Translations under genes and position numbers: made by a program
The notes under the pieces: model-generated
The model's input: the letters and a program-made list of their open reading frames with translations, nothing else
Database searches by the model: none
What the model was told of the DNA's origin: nothing
Shown: positions 1-10,960 of the stretch, one piece after another
Position numbering within the stretch: position 1 is the stretch's first letter
Layout: the number at the start of each line of letters is the position of its first letter
DNA from: Mallotus nudiflorus
Taxonomy: Eukaryota; Streptophyta; Magnoliopsida; Malpighiales; Euphorbiaceae
Length of the DNA stretch: 64,000 bases
Assembly (NCBI GenBank): GCA_947683625.1
Contig: CANTUR010000629.1
Span: 1,151,501-1,215,500 of the forward strand
Reading direction: 5' to 3'

Positions 1-840
1 GATTAAATATTCCATGTATTTTATTTCATTTTTAATTTTATACTACTTTCAACTGCAAGAAAAAAAATGAATGAGAATAAACAAAAATAAACAAAATCAA
101 AATAACAAAAGAACAACAAAAGAACTATCCTTATTAGTTCTTTTATTAATTTTTTTGATTAATTATGAATTTCTTGTATCAAATTTAAATATTTTTTAAC
201 ATTTTCTTAAACAAAATAAACACAAATAAACAAAAATAAAACAACAGTAAAGATCAAAAGAACTATCCTTATTAGTTCTTTTTATTAATTTTTTATATTA
301 ATTATCAATGCTTGTATCAAATTTAAATATTTTCTAATATTTTCTTAAAAAAATTAACAAAATAAATAAGAATAAACAAAATCAAAACAACAGAAGAACA
401 ACACAAAACTACAAAATATTATCAACCTTAATAATTATTACTTAATTTTTAAATCAATTATCATTTTATTTTATTCATTTATACACTTTTAATGATTTTA
501 TAACAGTTAAAGATAGAAAAAAATAGAAATCAACAAAAATAAACACAAATCAACAAATGAAAAAAACAAAAATAGCAAAAAATTATAAAAATATTATTCA
601 CTATTAATAATTTTTAAGGTTAATTATTACTCTCTTATATTACAAAAAGTTTTATAAAAAATTTTTTAGTTGTTGGAATGGAAAATCAACAACAATCAAC
701 AAAAATAAACAACATAAAACACCAAAGTAAATAAAGAAATAAAGAAGAACCATACTATATTAACAATAATAACTGTATATTGTATTTAAAACATTTAAAA
801 CATAAAACTAAACTGTGTATAAAAAAAATTAAACAACAAA
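1..840. other. AT-rich non-coding stretch 5' of the Ulp1-like pseudogene
   Basis: No coding signal is visible on either strand. The DNA is dominated by runs resembling 'aacaaaaataaacaaa' and contains one local tandem duplication, listed separately. It lies downstream (3') of the minus-strand Ulp1-like pseudogene and may be that element's 3' flank, but no terminal repeat was found to prove it. Confidence 0.5.
121..357. repeat. Imperfect tandem duplication, period about 138 bp
   Basis: The block starting 'agaactatccttattagttc' at 121 recurs at 259 and is followed in both copies by the same 'cttgtatcaaatttaaatat' stretch. The copies differ by scattered substitutions and small indels, so the duplication is not recent. 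Confidence 0.8.
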
Positions 841-1075
841 ATGTTTAACATTCACTTCTTCAATCTTCAACATTCACTTCTTCATTCTCCTCCTCTTTTT
901 CACCTTGAAAGTTTGCTCAAAATCACTAACAATTTCACCTTGAACCTTCTTCATACCATAAGGATAGAGAAAATATGCAAGCCTACTTCTGTAAACTTCA
1001 ACATCAAAATTACTTCTAATTTTCTTTCCATAAGCTAAATATTCAACATAAGCAACAACAAAGGCTCCACAATCA

Positions 1076-1134
1076 CTACAAAGAACATTAAAAAAAATTA
1101 ATAAAAAAATAAGAAAATATTAATAAAATCTTAC
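1076..1134 (-). other. 59-bp GT-AG intron inside the C48 Cys motif
   Basis: On the minus strand the exon ends ...ACTGCAAT, followed by GTAAGATTTT. The intron closes with TTCTTTGTAG and the next exon begins TGATTGTGGAGCC. Removing it joins AT+T to give Ile, producing QTAIDCGAFVVAY, the expected Gln...Cys context of C48 proteases. Keeping it would break the domain. Confidence 0.75.
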
Positions 1135-2267
1135 ATTGCAGTCTGTTGTGGCAAATCATTAACCATTTCAATACTAAAAGAATATGAAGCCCTCTTATTT
1201 GCATATGGTCCAACATCACGATCAATATCTCTACTAATAATAAAAAAAAAATCAAACTTTTCAAAAAACAGAGGAAGCATCACACTTTAACTCTTCACAA
1301 CTTCAAGAACAAGAGCATCTTTATGAGCAGACCTTAAAGAATTTTACATATAAAAACAGTGGTCCTTAATGTTCAGCCTACCAAGAACCCAGTGTTGTTG
1401 AGAACATGTATGAATTGGAAACAAGATATCATCAACATTGACCTAAGGCTTGGGATAAAGAATAGTTTCATTTAAAATATACTGAGTAACCAATTTTTCA
1501 AAACTAAATCTAAAATCCTTTTACTTAAAAAAAAAAACTCTCTCTAAATATCCTGATCAAACAATGTATCTGAAAACAAAGCTTGGAGAAAAATTGCCCT
1601 TCTTTCTCAAGTAATAAAAAATGGCATCAAGGTGTTGTAAATTTTTTTAAAAAATACAACAACAATTATAAACAAGAAAAATTAAAAAAACAACCAAAAA
1701 AACATATAGTGTCAAAAATAAGCTCCCCAACGTAGCATAGGGAATGAAACCAAGTTTTTGAACATATAACAACAATAGTAAAGTTGAACCCAAGATCAAT
1801 ATTCTCATGTTTCTTAGTGTATTTAACATTTGATCTAACAAAAATAATTAAAAAATCATAAATAAAAATAATATGCATAAAATCAAATATAAAATAAAGT
1901 AAAAAGACATATATAATTACTTTTTCTTCTTCCGCTTCAATGGTCCTTGATCAATCCAAGTGTTAAAAATACAAAGATCTTCATAACTTGGACCATCCTC
2001 AACATTCTCATTAAATGGACAATTTAAAGAAGAAGTTTTAGAAGGCTAAACATCTTCTTTGCTACCTACAATAGATTTAGTAAGCTCAACTTCTTCTTTC
2101 CTACTTGCACTAGACTCCAACTCAATAAGAAATGGAGATATAAAAAATACACCAGGCTTTGCAACTCTTTTTCGATAAACCATAATTTCAGAAATAGATG
2201 AAAAGTAAACTAAAACAGGTGGAATAAATGGAATAATCTCCCTACTTTGATTAATATCTTCACTCCC

Positions 2268-2271
<4 letters not shown>

Positions 2272-2350
<79 letters not shown>
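2272..2350. repeat. (AT)n microsatellite, about 75 bp
   Basis: Near-perfect AT dinucleotide run, with one 'gta' interruption near 2338. It lies in the acidic-linker part of the Ulp1-like pseudogene and cannot be coding there. Confidence 0.95.
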
Positions 2351-4714
2351 ATCTGAATTGTTAGAGATGATAGAATGAAGACCCTAAGGAGTAGCAACAT
2401 CAACATTTAAAGCAATGTCATCTGTAACCTTTTTTTCCTCAGTAATCTCTGCTTCACCTTCAATCTTCTTTTGATCATCACCATGAGAATGAATCTCATA
2501 TTCATTTTTTTCAATCTCACTTTCTTTCTTCTCTTTATCAACCTTTAAATTCTCATTAAAAAAATTCATCTTTTTCAACATCATTAACATCCACAACACC
2601 CTCATCAACATTTAAATTGTCATCATTAATAACTTCAGTAAAGTCATCAGAAGTAGACTTCAACTTCTTTTCAAGAATTTTATCTAACTTTGCATCTAAA
2701 ACAGAAAGCTTCTCATCAAAGTAACTTTTCAATTAAGAAATTTCCCTATCAAACTTGTTAGACAAATCATCAATTTTCTTCATCAAAGCACAATCACTAA
2801 CGGAACTAGAGGATTTAGCACTAGATGCATCCTTTTTAGAAGTAGACTTCATAACTTTTTTTTAATTTATGAAAAACAAGTGCTTACTCAAAATCATCTG
2901 CACTGTCATCACCTTCAATAGAAGTTTTTGCATCATCATAGACACCAAAAGACTTTAATTTTTCATCATTTTCTTTGGAGAAAAATTGACCCAAATTGAA
3001 CTTCTTAAGTTCAATAGCAGAAGGAACAATATTGCTCAACTTTAACTATAAAAAAATAACAAACAAATTTTAAAAAAAATATAAACCAAAAATCTAAAAA
3101 ATCTAAAAAATTTGCTTGAGAAGAATCTAAACTGAGAATCTTAGAATTAAGCTTCTTAAAACTCAGAATCATATCTGTTTGTCAATTCAACATATGAGGA
3201 ATTACAGAACCCCCATGATAAGCTAACACATTCTTACAATACATATAGCTTTCATAAAACCAAACCTGAAGAGCTAATGGAAAGCCATTAAGCCTGTAAT
3301 AATAATAATGAACCCCTTTCTTATGAAGCCTCAACATCTTTCCCTTCATAGATTCCAGAGTAAAAGAAAAAACATCTCTACTCCAACAATATTCATTAAA
3401 CAAACTAGCATCCACAATATCAAGATTTTCTTTAATAACAAATTTATCCTTTGGTGAAATAAACAAATACATCATTATAAAATAAAGCACTGTAATCTTC
3501 ACAGCATCTTCATCACATTCAAAATTTCCAAAAAAAAAAACATTCTTCAACAACTTCCTTTTTAACTTTATCAACACCATTAAAATACTTTTCAATCAAA
3601 GTAATCAAAGTATTCTTCTTATATTTAGCAATATTACTTCTATTAAAATCATCAACATATTTAAGACTAGTAATAATGCTAAACTCTCTAACAGAAAACC
3701 TCATATTAGAACCATTAATACAAAACCAAATCTCATAATTAGAACGATAACTAACCTCACTCAACAACAGACAATGCACAACCTAATCTTGAAGTTTTAA
3801 TTCCTTCATATCCAAAAAGTGCCCAAAATAGGTACTTCCAAACATCTTTAGTTAATTTTTAGTTAAATGTTTCTTTATTTTCGTAATCACATTATCGTTT
3901 ATATTTGTATAGGCTCTGCTCTTAAAACGAGCTTCAGGTTTGATGAAATATTCAAATTTCTAAAAAAAAAGAGAAAAAACATTAAAACTAAAAAAAATTA
4001 AAAATCAACAAAAAAAAAAAAACAACACAAATTAACATCATAAAAGATATAATAACTGTAAGAAGAAAAATAAAACACAATTTAACAAAATTAAAACAAA
4101 AATTAGCAAGGAAAAATCAACAAACCAAATTAACAACAATCAACAAAAATTTATCTTTGATTTATAACTATTATAAAGAAAAATCAAGAAAAGCAAAATT
4201 AATAATAATAATAATAAACAATACCTTAAAGGAACATAAACTCCCTTCGAAGCTCCTTCATCAAACCTCAATTGCTTCTTCTTAGAAACTTTAGTAGCAT
4301 GCTTCTTTTTTTTCAAAAATTTACCTTCACTCTTCTTAACAGACAATGAAGAATGAGTGACATTCTTCTTAATTGACGGAGGAGAAGATGAAACACCTTT
4401 CTCTAAAACTACAGGAATAATGAGTACTAACTTTACCCATTTTTAAGAATTTAACCAAATTGAAAGCTAAGAAGTGAAAATGGCGCCGATAATGAAAAAA
4501 AATGAAGTTCAAAAAACAAAGAAACAAAGAAACTATCAAAAAACTGAAAGACCACAATGTTAAAGAAAACTGTCTCTGCATGCAACAAAATTAAAACGCA
4601 AAAAAGTGCACTAAACCTAAAACATAAAGAAAAGATGAAAAGAAGGCTAAAATTGAAAAGCCAAAAAACATAAATGAAAAAATAATTATTTTGGGCCAAC
4701 GAAATTAAACTGGT

Positions 4715-5136
4715 TAAATGGACTACTGGGCGAAATTTCCTCTTTTATTTTTCCTTACTTATTGAGCTCAATGTAATACCCTTTTAATTTAATGAATGTA
4801 GCATTGTTGTTAGAAAAACACAAAAACAAAAAACAAAAACAAAAACCATCGAATCACACAAATTCAAAGTGTAATCTATGTACAAGGGAAAGGAGGTCAA
4901 ATGTGTAAAGAATAAATAATGATAAAGCGTCATAACAAAAGGTAATATAAAACCATCAAAATCAGTTACACTAGTAATTACATAATCCCAGCAAAACTCT
5001 GCAATTCTCTAACTTCTTTCTGCATAACTTTGGTAGCCTTCTTTTTGACAATTGCGAAAACAACATGATCCATAGCATCATTATTCATATAAACTTCGAA
5101 TGTAATCATATCCTCACAAGGAACAATCATATTATA
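4715..5136 (-). pseudogene. 3'-terminal retrocopy fragment of a CCDC47-like (DUF1682) gene
   Basis: From about 5136 down to a TAA at 4978-4980 the minus strand encodes an unbroken C-terminal fragment of about 50 codons with ITFEVYMNNDAMDHVVFAI and KVMQKEVRELQSFAGIM. Relatives end this way: plant homologues of CCDC47, an ER membrane protein of the PAT/multipass-translocon chaperone complex. About 250 bp of 3' UTR follows. Coding end and UTR both match, in opposite orientation, the longer copy at 59560-60710. Similarity stops abruptly near 5136, as in a 5'-truncated retroposed cDNA. The conserved frame suggests it is younger, or less decayed, than the long copy. No promoter or start codon is present, so it is a fragment. 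Confidence 0.75.
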
Positions 5137-5349
5137 ATTAGGGGTATTTTTGGAGAAAAAAGTTAAAATTTTTAATTTTTTTTTATGAAATTGGGAAGTT
5201 TTTTAAATTTCAATTTCAACTTAGTCCAATTTATTTAGTTATTTATACATAAAAATTTGTTCAAATTTGCTTATAATTCAAATTTATATAAATCCTCTAA
5301 CAAAATTGTACCCAAACTTGAAACTTTTTAAAATTAATAAAAACTTTAT
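5137..5349. other. Intervening AT-rich DNA without recognisable gene
   Basis: A short AT-rich stretch between the CCDC47-like fragment and the end of the LINE ORF2 remnant. It contains homopolymer-rich sequence ('aattttttttta') that could include the LINE 3' tail. Nothing else can be supported. Confidence 0.4.
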
Positions 5350-6240
5350 TAATAATCATCCAACTCTCCTCAACAAGAAGAGGACATTGAGAAAATAAAT
5401 GAAAAAAGTATAGAAAAGGAGCATGATCACACCCATTGGCTTGTCGTCTTACATGACATGATAAACCGAGAAATCAACTCTAGTGTTCATTAGAAATAAG
5501 TATTCAATTATACCTGAGCATTAAACCCATTGACCACAGACAAAGCATCCAATTCAAAGACATATGTTGTGCAGTTCTAATGCAATACACCAAGTCATTG
5601 CCATTTTCAAATTCAAACACTTAACTTCATATATCTGCATAGGACCCTCTAAACACTGCCATTTACCTTTAACAATTAAACTTGAAGAATCTCGAATAAG
5701 AATATCGATTCCCACCCGAGAACCATCCTCTGATTGAGCCATGTCAGAGTTGTATTTAAACCATCCTTTTTCTGGTTTCCTCCATCTGACTTTCGATTGT
5801 GCAACAATAAGAGCTTTCTTCTTCATATGCAATTCTTGGCGAGCTTTAAACCAATCTTCCCGAAATTCAAATGCTAGATGAACTGCTTTAGATGGCAAAA
5901 TTCATTCGTCTCCCAGAATTTTTTGCTTCCTTGGCTCCAAATACACCATAGAGTTAGTACTAATTTAATAAGTAACTCTCTTGGAGTAAATTGAAAACAA
6001 TATAGCAATCAGTCTTGAAACTCATTAAATTAAACAAAAAATTAAGCCCACCATATTCCCAACATTCTTTGCAAAAGAACAGTCGAAAAAAAGGTGCCAA
6101 AAGTGCTCCACATGAAGGCCACACATAATAGAAGATAGAGTTGCCAAAGGAAATTGATAATGTGAATAAAGCACAAATCATTTAGTCTAAGCCTCCTTGG
6201 CCTTTCTTTTTTTTTTAGGATTTTTTTAACAATATTCATG
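5350..6240 (-). pseudogene. LINE (non-LTR retrotransposon) ORF2 C-terminus: zf-RVT plus RNase H-like domain
   Basis: On the minus strand near 6130-6070 one frame reads CGLHVEHFWHLFFDCSFAK, the Cys/His pattern of the zf-RVT domain that follows reverse transcriptase in plant LINEs. About 200 bp later (5898-5554) comes an RNase H-like region: WRKPEKGWFKYNSDMAQ, then GIDILIRDSSSLIVKG. Farther on another frame gives FELDALSVVNGFNA. The pieces lie in different frames, so the ORF is broken. The reverse transcriptase itself is not seen; everything 5' of zf-RVT is missing. It has the same strand as the LINE ORF1 pieces from 8.2 kb onward and may derive from the same family. Confidence 0.8.
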
Positions 6241-6246
6241 GCTCTT

Positions 6247-6292
6247 ATAATTTTTTTTAGATATATATATATATATATCTAAAAAAAATTAT
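6247..6292. repeat. 46-bp near-perfect palindrome with AT core
   Basis: The arms 'ataattttttttaga' and 'tctaaaaaaaattat' flank (TA)n. The sequence can fold into a long hairpin. It sits exactly at the 5' edge of the LINE ORF2 remnant. Confidence 0.85.
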
Positions 6293-6707
6293 CAGTTTTA
6301 TTTGTTAGTATCCTATAAAATTAGTTTTTTGAATTAGTTTATATGACTTAATTGTACTAAAAAAAGTTATAAAATTTGATTGTACTCAATAAATGTCTAA
6401 TGTGTCTAGATTTCAAAACAGAAGTTTTAATTGGGTAAAAAAAAAAAAACATAGAATCCAATGTGCTCCTAAGTCAAAAAGTCAGACTCTAAATTGGGCC
6501 TTCCCCCAATATAATTACCATTGCCATAAATTGAATATCAAGACTTAATTCATTGTTAAGGTATGGATATATATAAACTTTGACGTTAGGAATATTAGAC
6601 TAATTTTAGTGGTTACTTTGCAGAATTTCAAAATTAATTTTAAATTTATTTGAACAAAGAGGGTATAGTTTTTGATTTCCTAATAAGAACAACAACAACA
6701 ACTAGTC
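6293..6707. other. AT-rich DNA without recognisable gene
   Basis: No ORF or domain is recognised. The part near 6620-6690 ('gcagaatttcaaaattaa', then 'ttgaacaaagagggtatag') resembles 61320-61375 ('gcggaattaattttaac', then 'ttgaataaagacagtatgg'), so it belongs to a dispersed repeat. Confidence 0.5.
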
Positions 6708-7102
6708 ATTTTTATCGATTTATTCTATTTTTAAAATTGTGGCAAATTAATATATAAACTTTTCAATTTTTTACAAATCTATACATAGTCAAAATAGTAT
6801 GTGCTTATGCTAGTATAACATGCATGTGTAAATTTATTTGATGATGTAAAACTTAGAAACAAAATTAGTAATTTTTCCATATTTAACTCTCATTTCTTTT
6901 GCAAATATGTTCTTATCTTTCATTTTTTTTTTTTTTGCATATATATCCTTATTTTTGACAAATAATTGGCATATGTATTTCATGTCAATGTACCATTTCA
7001 ACATGGACATTTACTATTTTGACTAAGGATAGATTTGTAACAAATCAAAAAGTTCATATGTCAATTCATCACAATTTTAAAATATGATAAATTGACAAAA
7101 AT
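6708..7102. mobile_element. Long-TIR MITE related to the Pack-MULE at 37811-39484
   Basis: The left arm (from about 6708, 'tttttatcgatttattc') and the reverse complement of the right arm (ending about 7102, 'tttttgtcaatttatca') can be aligned for about 100 bp. Both continue through 'ttttaaaattgtg' and 'ttacaaatctat', then 'agtcaaaatagta'. The inner arm ('aaaagttcatatgtcaatt') also occurs in the right end of the PPR-carrying Pack-MULE (about 39395-39415). No coding capacity is seen. A target duplication could not be fixed, so the ends are approximate. Confidence 0.65.
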
Positions 7103-7198
7103 TAATAAAGTTTCTGGTATAAGAATACAATAACTCTAATAACTTTGATGGTTTTTTTTTTATGTTGAACTTGCAGGTAATTTACTTGAGGTTAAACC

Positions 7199-7480
7199 AT
7201 TGAACAAATATGAAAATGACTAATAAGTATTTGCAAATAAACAAATTACAAATCTAATAGTGAAGAACATAGTAACTAAAGAAAAAAAGAAACCCTAATT
7301 AAACACTAGAATCTTATCATGAAATTTTGCTTGCCATATCTCTCATCACTGCATTCATCAAAGTGACATATCTAAAATGGCAAGAAATTTCAATTACTTA
7401 ACCTCTTTGTTAGCTTAATCTCATATGATACATGACTCATGACCTTATCATTTTTTCAACACATATTATGTGGATAGTAG
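7199..7480 (-). repeat. LINE-associated 5' region fragment
   Basis: It shares long stretches, including 'cagaatcttatcatga'-like and 'cttaacctctttgttagct' runs, with 37440-37690 and 43235-43470, where they lie immediately 5' of LINE ORF1 on the minus strand. A more distant relative is at 40310-40530. It is non-coding and probably a fragment of the LINE 5' untranslated region. Confidence 0.6.
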
Positions 7481-7700
7481 TAGGGGTGAGTACATGTCGT
7501 GAAAATTCGGGAATTTAAAATCTCTAGAACCATATCATATTTTGGGAATTTTAAAAATAAAATCTGTAGTACCATCCCATTTTCCAGGACAGTTCGGTAC
7601 TGGTACCATCCCATTTTTTAAGACAGTTCGGTATAGAGATTCAGTTCTATTGGAAGGAATTGGTATGGTACAATTTAAAACGGGAATTCGAAAATTTATG
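7481..7700. mobile_element. Possible hAT-like non-autonomous element (one end visible)
   Basis: It starts 'taggggtgagtac' and continues with repeats of 'ccatcccatttt' and 'acagttcggta'. Many plant hAT-type non-autonomous elements start TAGGGGTGAGC followed by CGGT-rich repeats. The matching end (reading CTCACCCCTA) was not found, so this is tentative. Confidence 0.35.
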
Positions 7701-7850
7701 TAATAGACAAATTTATATTACTAATTAAAATTATATTTATTATCCACAAATAAATTAAAATTATATTTATTATCCATGAATCAAAATGATATAGTTTTGG
7801 TAAAAATATGTTGTTTTTGTTGTATTTTAAATAATATCAATAAGATTAAA

Positions 7851-8084
7851 GGTAAATTGTTATTTGCCCCATGTATTTTAGTCTATTATACTACTTCATA
7901 TTTGACATTTTAAAAAAAATTATTTATCCTTGTATTTTATTCTTTTAACACTCATTAGTTCTTCTATCAAAGATGAAACAGTACAAGAATGAATAAATAT
8001 AAGGATGAATAAAAATGTTTTCAAATGTCAAGGATAAAATAGTGTAATAAGCTAAAGTACTAGGGGCAAATAACAATTTTTCCT
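7851..8084. mobile_element. MITE (234 bp) with 9-bp target-site duplication
   Basis: The left end 'ggtaaattgttatttgcccc' pairs with the right end 'ggggcaaataacaattttt', and the pairing continues through most of the element. It is flanked by aagattaaa (7842-7850) and aaggttaaa (8085-8093), 8 of 9 identical. A 9-bp duplication with long inverted repeats fits the Mutator superfamily. The terminal motif resembles that of the element at 44613-45163. Confidence 0.8.
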
Positions 8085-8185
8085 AAGGTTAAATTACTTA
8101 ATAACAATATTAATAAATTATTAAATATAATAATAGCAATATATTTTAATTAATAAAAATAACCTTTATTCTCTTTTTTTTAATT

Positions 8186-8249
8186 AAAATATGGTATCCA
8201 ATGTTGCAAGTGGAGAATCCCTAGTTTTAAAGCTATAGCCCTTTGGCCC
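8186..8249 (-). pseudogene. LINE ORF1 fragment (left piece of the interrupted copy)
   Basis: 'tggtatccaatgttgcaag' and the following bases to 'agccctttggccc' match 42690-42755 in the second LINE ORF1 copy, part of the DUF4283 region. The match breaks at 8249/8250 and resumes at about 10239, on the far side of a solo LTR. Confidence 0.8.
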
Positions 8250-10238
8250 TGTAAACATCCAATTTTTGGATAATAAAATATGGATGAGACAAGCGACTCT
8301 AATGATGTAATTTTTATAAGTAAGTCATTAACCCTTGAAGTTTAAAATCTCAAAAGTTTGAATACATTTTCAAAAGAGTTTCATTGGTTTTTTAATTGTA
8401 ATATTTTTTTAGGACGTAATTGAAAATTTTAAATTCTTTTATGGGTCTTTTTATAATCAAAAGTTTTTAAAAAAAGAGGATCAAAATTCTTTAATTTCAA
8501 TTGGAATTATGTAATTCCAATCGAAATTACATAATTCCGGTCAAAATTATACTTTTTCCATCTATTTTTTGTATTTTTATAGAAAATAGAAAATATTTTT
8601 CCTGAATTTTGATGGCTAAAAAATTTTCTTAAATTTCTTTTTGGGATTTGTCTAAATTTTTAAGTAATAAAATCATTTTAAAATTGAAACTCTTCGGCAA
8701 TTAAAAACTAGGGTTTTTGGCTTTTTTTGGATAAAAATGAGAGCTTAAGCTCCTAAAAGGGGAGTTGGGAGACCTTTCTCTTTTTTTCTGCACTTACAAA
8801 AATATTCTTTGTTATTTTGTCTTGGAAGCAAGGAGCAATAGGCTGTTTTGATAAAAGAATAACAAGTTTTTAATGATCTATTTAACAAATAGATAGTGAT
8901 TTTACTAGTCTAATGAGTCAACTACAGTGCATCCATAATCATCTTCTCCTTCTCTATTTTATATTATTTTTTATTTTATTATTTTTGTTCCTATTGAATT
9001 TTAGTTTTACTTAATTTTTATTTTTATTTTGTTTATTCACTAACCATTGTTTATTTTTGTGTTGGTGATTATGGAGAGGATCACTTAATGAGTTTACTCA
9101 AAAAATAAAATCCATGAAGGTCCATTGAATGCTATGGATGGAACCTTGTAGCTAAACATACTTTTTAGGTTTTTTATTTAGTTTGTTTATCATTATTTTA
9201 TTTTTTATTATTTATTTTTGGGTTGTATTAATTTTCTTTTCTTATTATTTTCAATAGTTCTTTGTAATAACCCCAATAGTGGGAATAATAAAATTTGATA
9301 TGTGTGCTTGTGTGTTTTGTTTTAATTAATTGGTTAGAAAAATTAGGGTTCCAATTGAGTAATTCACTAAAATTAATGGCTATAGAGAGAATTAGAGTTT
9401 TTATTAAAATCATATTAGATTTAAGTGGTAGAATTAGGGTTGTTTCTTAATCATTTTATTTATTGTTCATGGTCACTTTAATTAAATTAGGGTTTTTAGA
9501 AAAAATTAAATTAATTGTTTGATATTTTTATTTGATTGTTTTGATACTTTTTATTATTGTTGGGCTTATTTATTGTTTTTATGTGTTTTGGGTCTTAAGC
9601 CCATGATAGGATCTAACCCATTTAAATAAATTTAGGTTTTTTAGGTTTATTAATAAAATGCATCTTTAGGCCCATAATTAATTAGACTTAGGGTAGATAT
9701 AACTTATGTCCATTTAATTAATTTAGACATAGGCCCACTTAATTTAATTAATTTAGACTTAACCCATTCAATTTAAGCCTCCTTTTCCATAATTTGTAGA
9801 TTTAGGCCCATTAGTCTTTAGGCTCACTTATAAATTAAAACATATAGATTAGACTAACCTAGGGATAGTGATGAATGCATTGTTTATTTGTGTATTTCAT
9901 GACTAGTTTGCCTATAGTTAATTGTTTGAATAAGGGTTTATATGAAATTGCATGTAAATAGAGGATAAGATAGTAATTTATAAAGTAATTCTAAATGAAC
10001 ACAAGACTAAAAGAAGTTAGTATTTTGTACTAGAGTCTCTTGGTTGTGGTGCTAGCTTTCTTTTAAGGAATCGAGTACCACCATTTTTTTATTGGTCTCA
10101 GTTATTACCTTGGGTGGCAACTCCTCATCTCCACGCCATGTCTTTATGATAGTAGTTAGTGTGCTCTCTAGAGCCCTGAGCTTAAACAGTGTTGCAGTTG
10201 CTAAAATCTTAGGCGCGCACTAAACCCCACTGTCTACA
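8250..10238 (+). mobile_element. Solo LTR, family X, copy 1 (about 2.0 kb)
   Basis: It begins TGTAAACATCC and ends CTGTCTACA, the TG...CA form of an LTR, and it splits LINE ORF1. Flanks are ggccc (8245-8249) and (a)accc(c) (from 10239), a plausible decayed 5-bp duplication. The same sequence lies inverted at 22882-25115. Neither copy contains gag or pol, and each has a single pair of ends, so both look like solo LTRs. A GC-richer part near the 3' end (about 10040-10238) contains 'gtggcaactcctcatctcc' and 'gagccctgagcttaaac', conserved between the copies. Orientation is uncertain. Confidence 0.7.
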
Positions 10239-10472
10239 ACCCCATAAAGAATTCTTTTCTATGCTGGAGTTCAAAATCACAAGATAAAACCCATGTCCTA
10301 ATGAAACCAATTTCCAATTATTAGAAATCCCCCAAATTGATGATAGTTTCTTCTTTAAGTTAACGAGTTTCCATGGTGAATCCCCTTTTGAAAGGACAAT
10401 TTGAGCAATAAGAGCATGTTGATAAGCAACCAATTCGTGTTTATAAATCTGTTGATTAATCTTGATAGCAAT
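10239..10472 (-). pseudogene. LINE ORF1 fragment (DUF4283 N-terminal part), second piece
   Basis: The minus strand encodes AIKINQQIYKHELVAYQHAL then LSKGDSPWKLVNLKKKLSS and IWGISNNWKLVSLGHGFY. This matches the ORF1 copy at 41800-43175 almost residue for residue. Relatives (DUF4283) are the RNA-binding N-terminal part of plant LINE ORF1. The frame is cut exactly at 10472/10473 by the CACTA terminus; the homologous sequence resumes near 37210. Confidence 0.85.
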
Positions 10473-10554
10473 CACTACAAACAAAAAGTGATTTTATGAG
10501 ACAATATTAGGGAACAAAGTAAAATATGTTGTCCCTTAATATTTTATGTAATAT

Positions 10555-10960
10555 AATAAGGGATAACTAATTTAAGTGTCCTTAATTTTTCCTAATTGAT
10601 GAAATAGGGGATGATTATGTAATATAATAGAGGATGATTAATTTTATTGTCCCCAATTTTTAATAGTTTATGGAATAGGAGATGATTAATTTTTATTGTC
10701 CCCAATTTTTAATAGTTGATGAAATAAGGGTTAATTAATTTTATTGTCCATAATTTTTAATAGTTGATGGAATAGGGGATGGTTAATTTTATTGTCCCCA
10801 ATTGTTAATAGTTGATGGAATATGGGATGATTAATTTTATTGTCCCTAATTTTTAATAATTGATGGAATAAGATATGATTATGTAGTATAATAGGGGATG
10901 ATTAATTTTGCTGTCCCAAATTTTTAAAAGTTGATGGAATAAGGGATGAAATTGACATAA
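10555..10960. repeat. CACTA subterminal minisatellite, unit about 57 bp
   Basis: About seven degenerate copies of a unit resembling 'gatgattaattttattgtcc' followed by 'ccaatttttaatagttgatg'. Arrays of short repeats next to the terminus are typical of CACTA elements, where they bind the transposase or its partner. Confidence 0.8.

Larger units (their letters stand above)
874..4440 (-). pseudogene. DUF1985 + Ulp1-like cysteine protease (C48) transposon-type gene, degraded
   Basis: Reading from high to low coordinates: a basic Lys-rich N-terminal exon (about 4440-4224) ends at a GT donor. A DUF1985 domain follows (about 3960-3180) with 'EIWFCINGSNMRFSVREF' and 'RLNGFPLALQVWFYES'. An acidic, Lys/Glu-rich linker lies at about 2870-2384. 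The C48 core then shows KTWFHSL (about 1760-1741), QHLDAIFYYLRKK (from 1637), HWVLGRL (His codon 1392-1394) and QTAIDCGAFVVAY (Cys codon 1069-1071). A 59-bp intron (1134-1076, GT-AG) splits the codon before DCGAF. The frame ends at a TGA, 874-876. Family knowledge: Ulp1 proteases cleave SUMO using His/Asp/Cys, and in plants DUF1985-C48 fusions are carried by MULE-type transposons. In-frame stops (for example 1443-1445 and 1344-1346), and Asn in place of the expected Asp just after the His motif, show that it is dead. Terminal inverted repeats were not found, so the transposon assignment is inferred from the domain pair. Confidence 0.8.

Noticed and set aside
841..1038. Plus-strand open frame of 65 codons
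   Set aside because: It is the antisense of the Ulp1-like C-terminal exon and has no domain of its own.
4369..4699. Phe/Leu-rich minus-strand frames
   Set aside because: They come from AT-rich sequence upstream of the Ulp1-like N-terminal exon, with no signal peptide or domain logic beyond composition.
10555..10960. CRISPR-like array of regular repeats
   Set aside because: Units are degenerate head-to-tail copies without unique spacers, in a plant CACTA terminus; no cas genes exist here.
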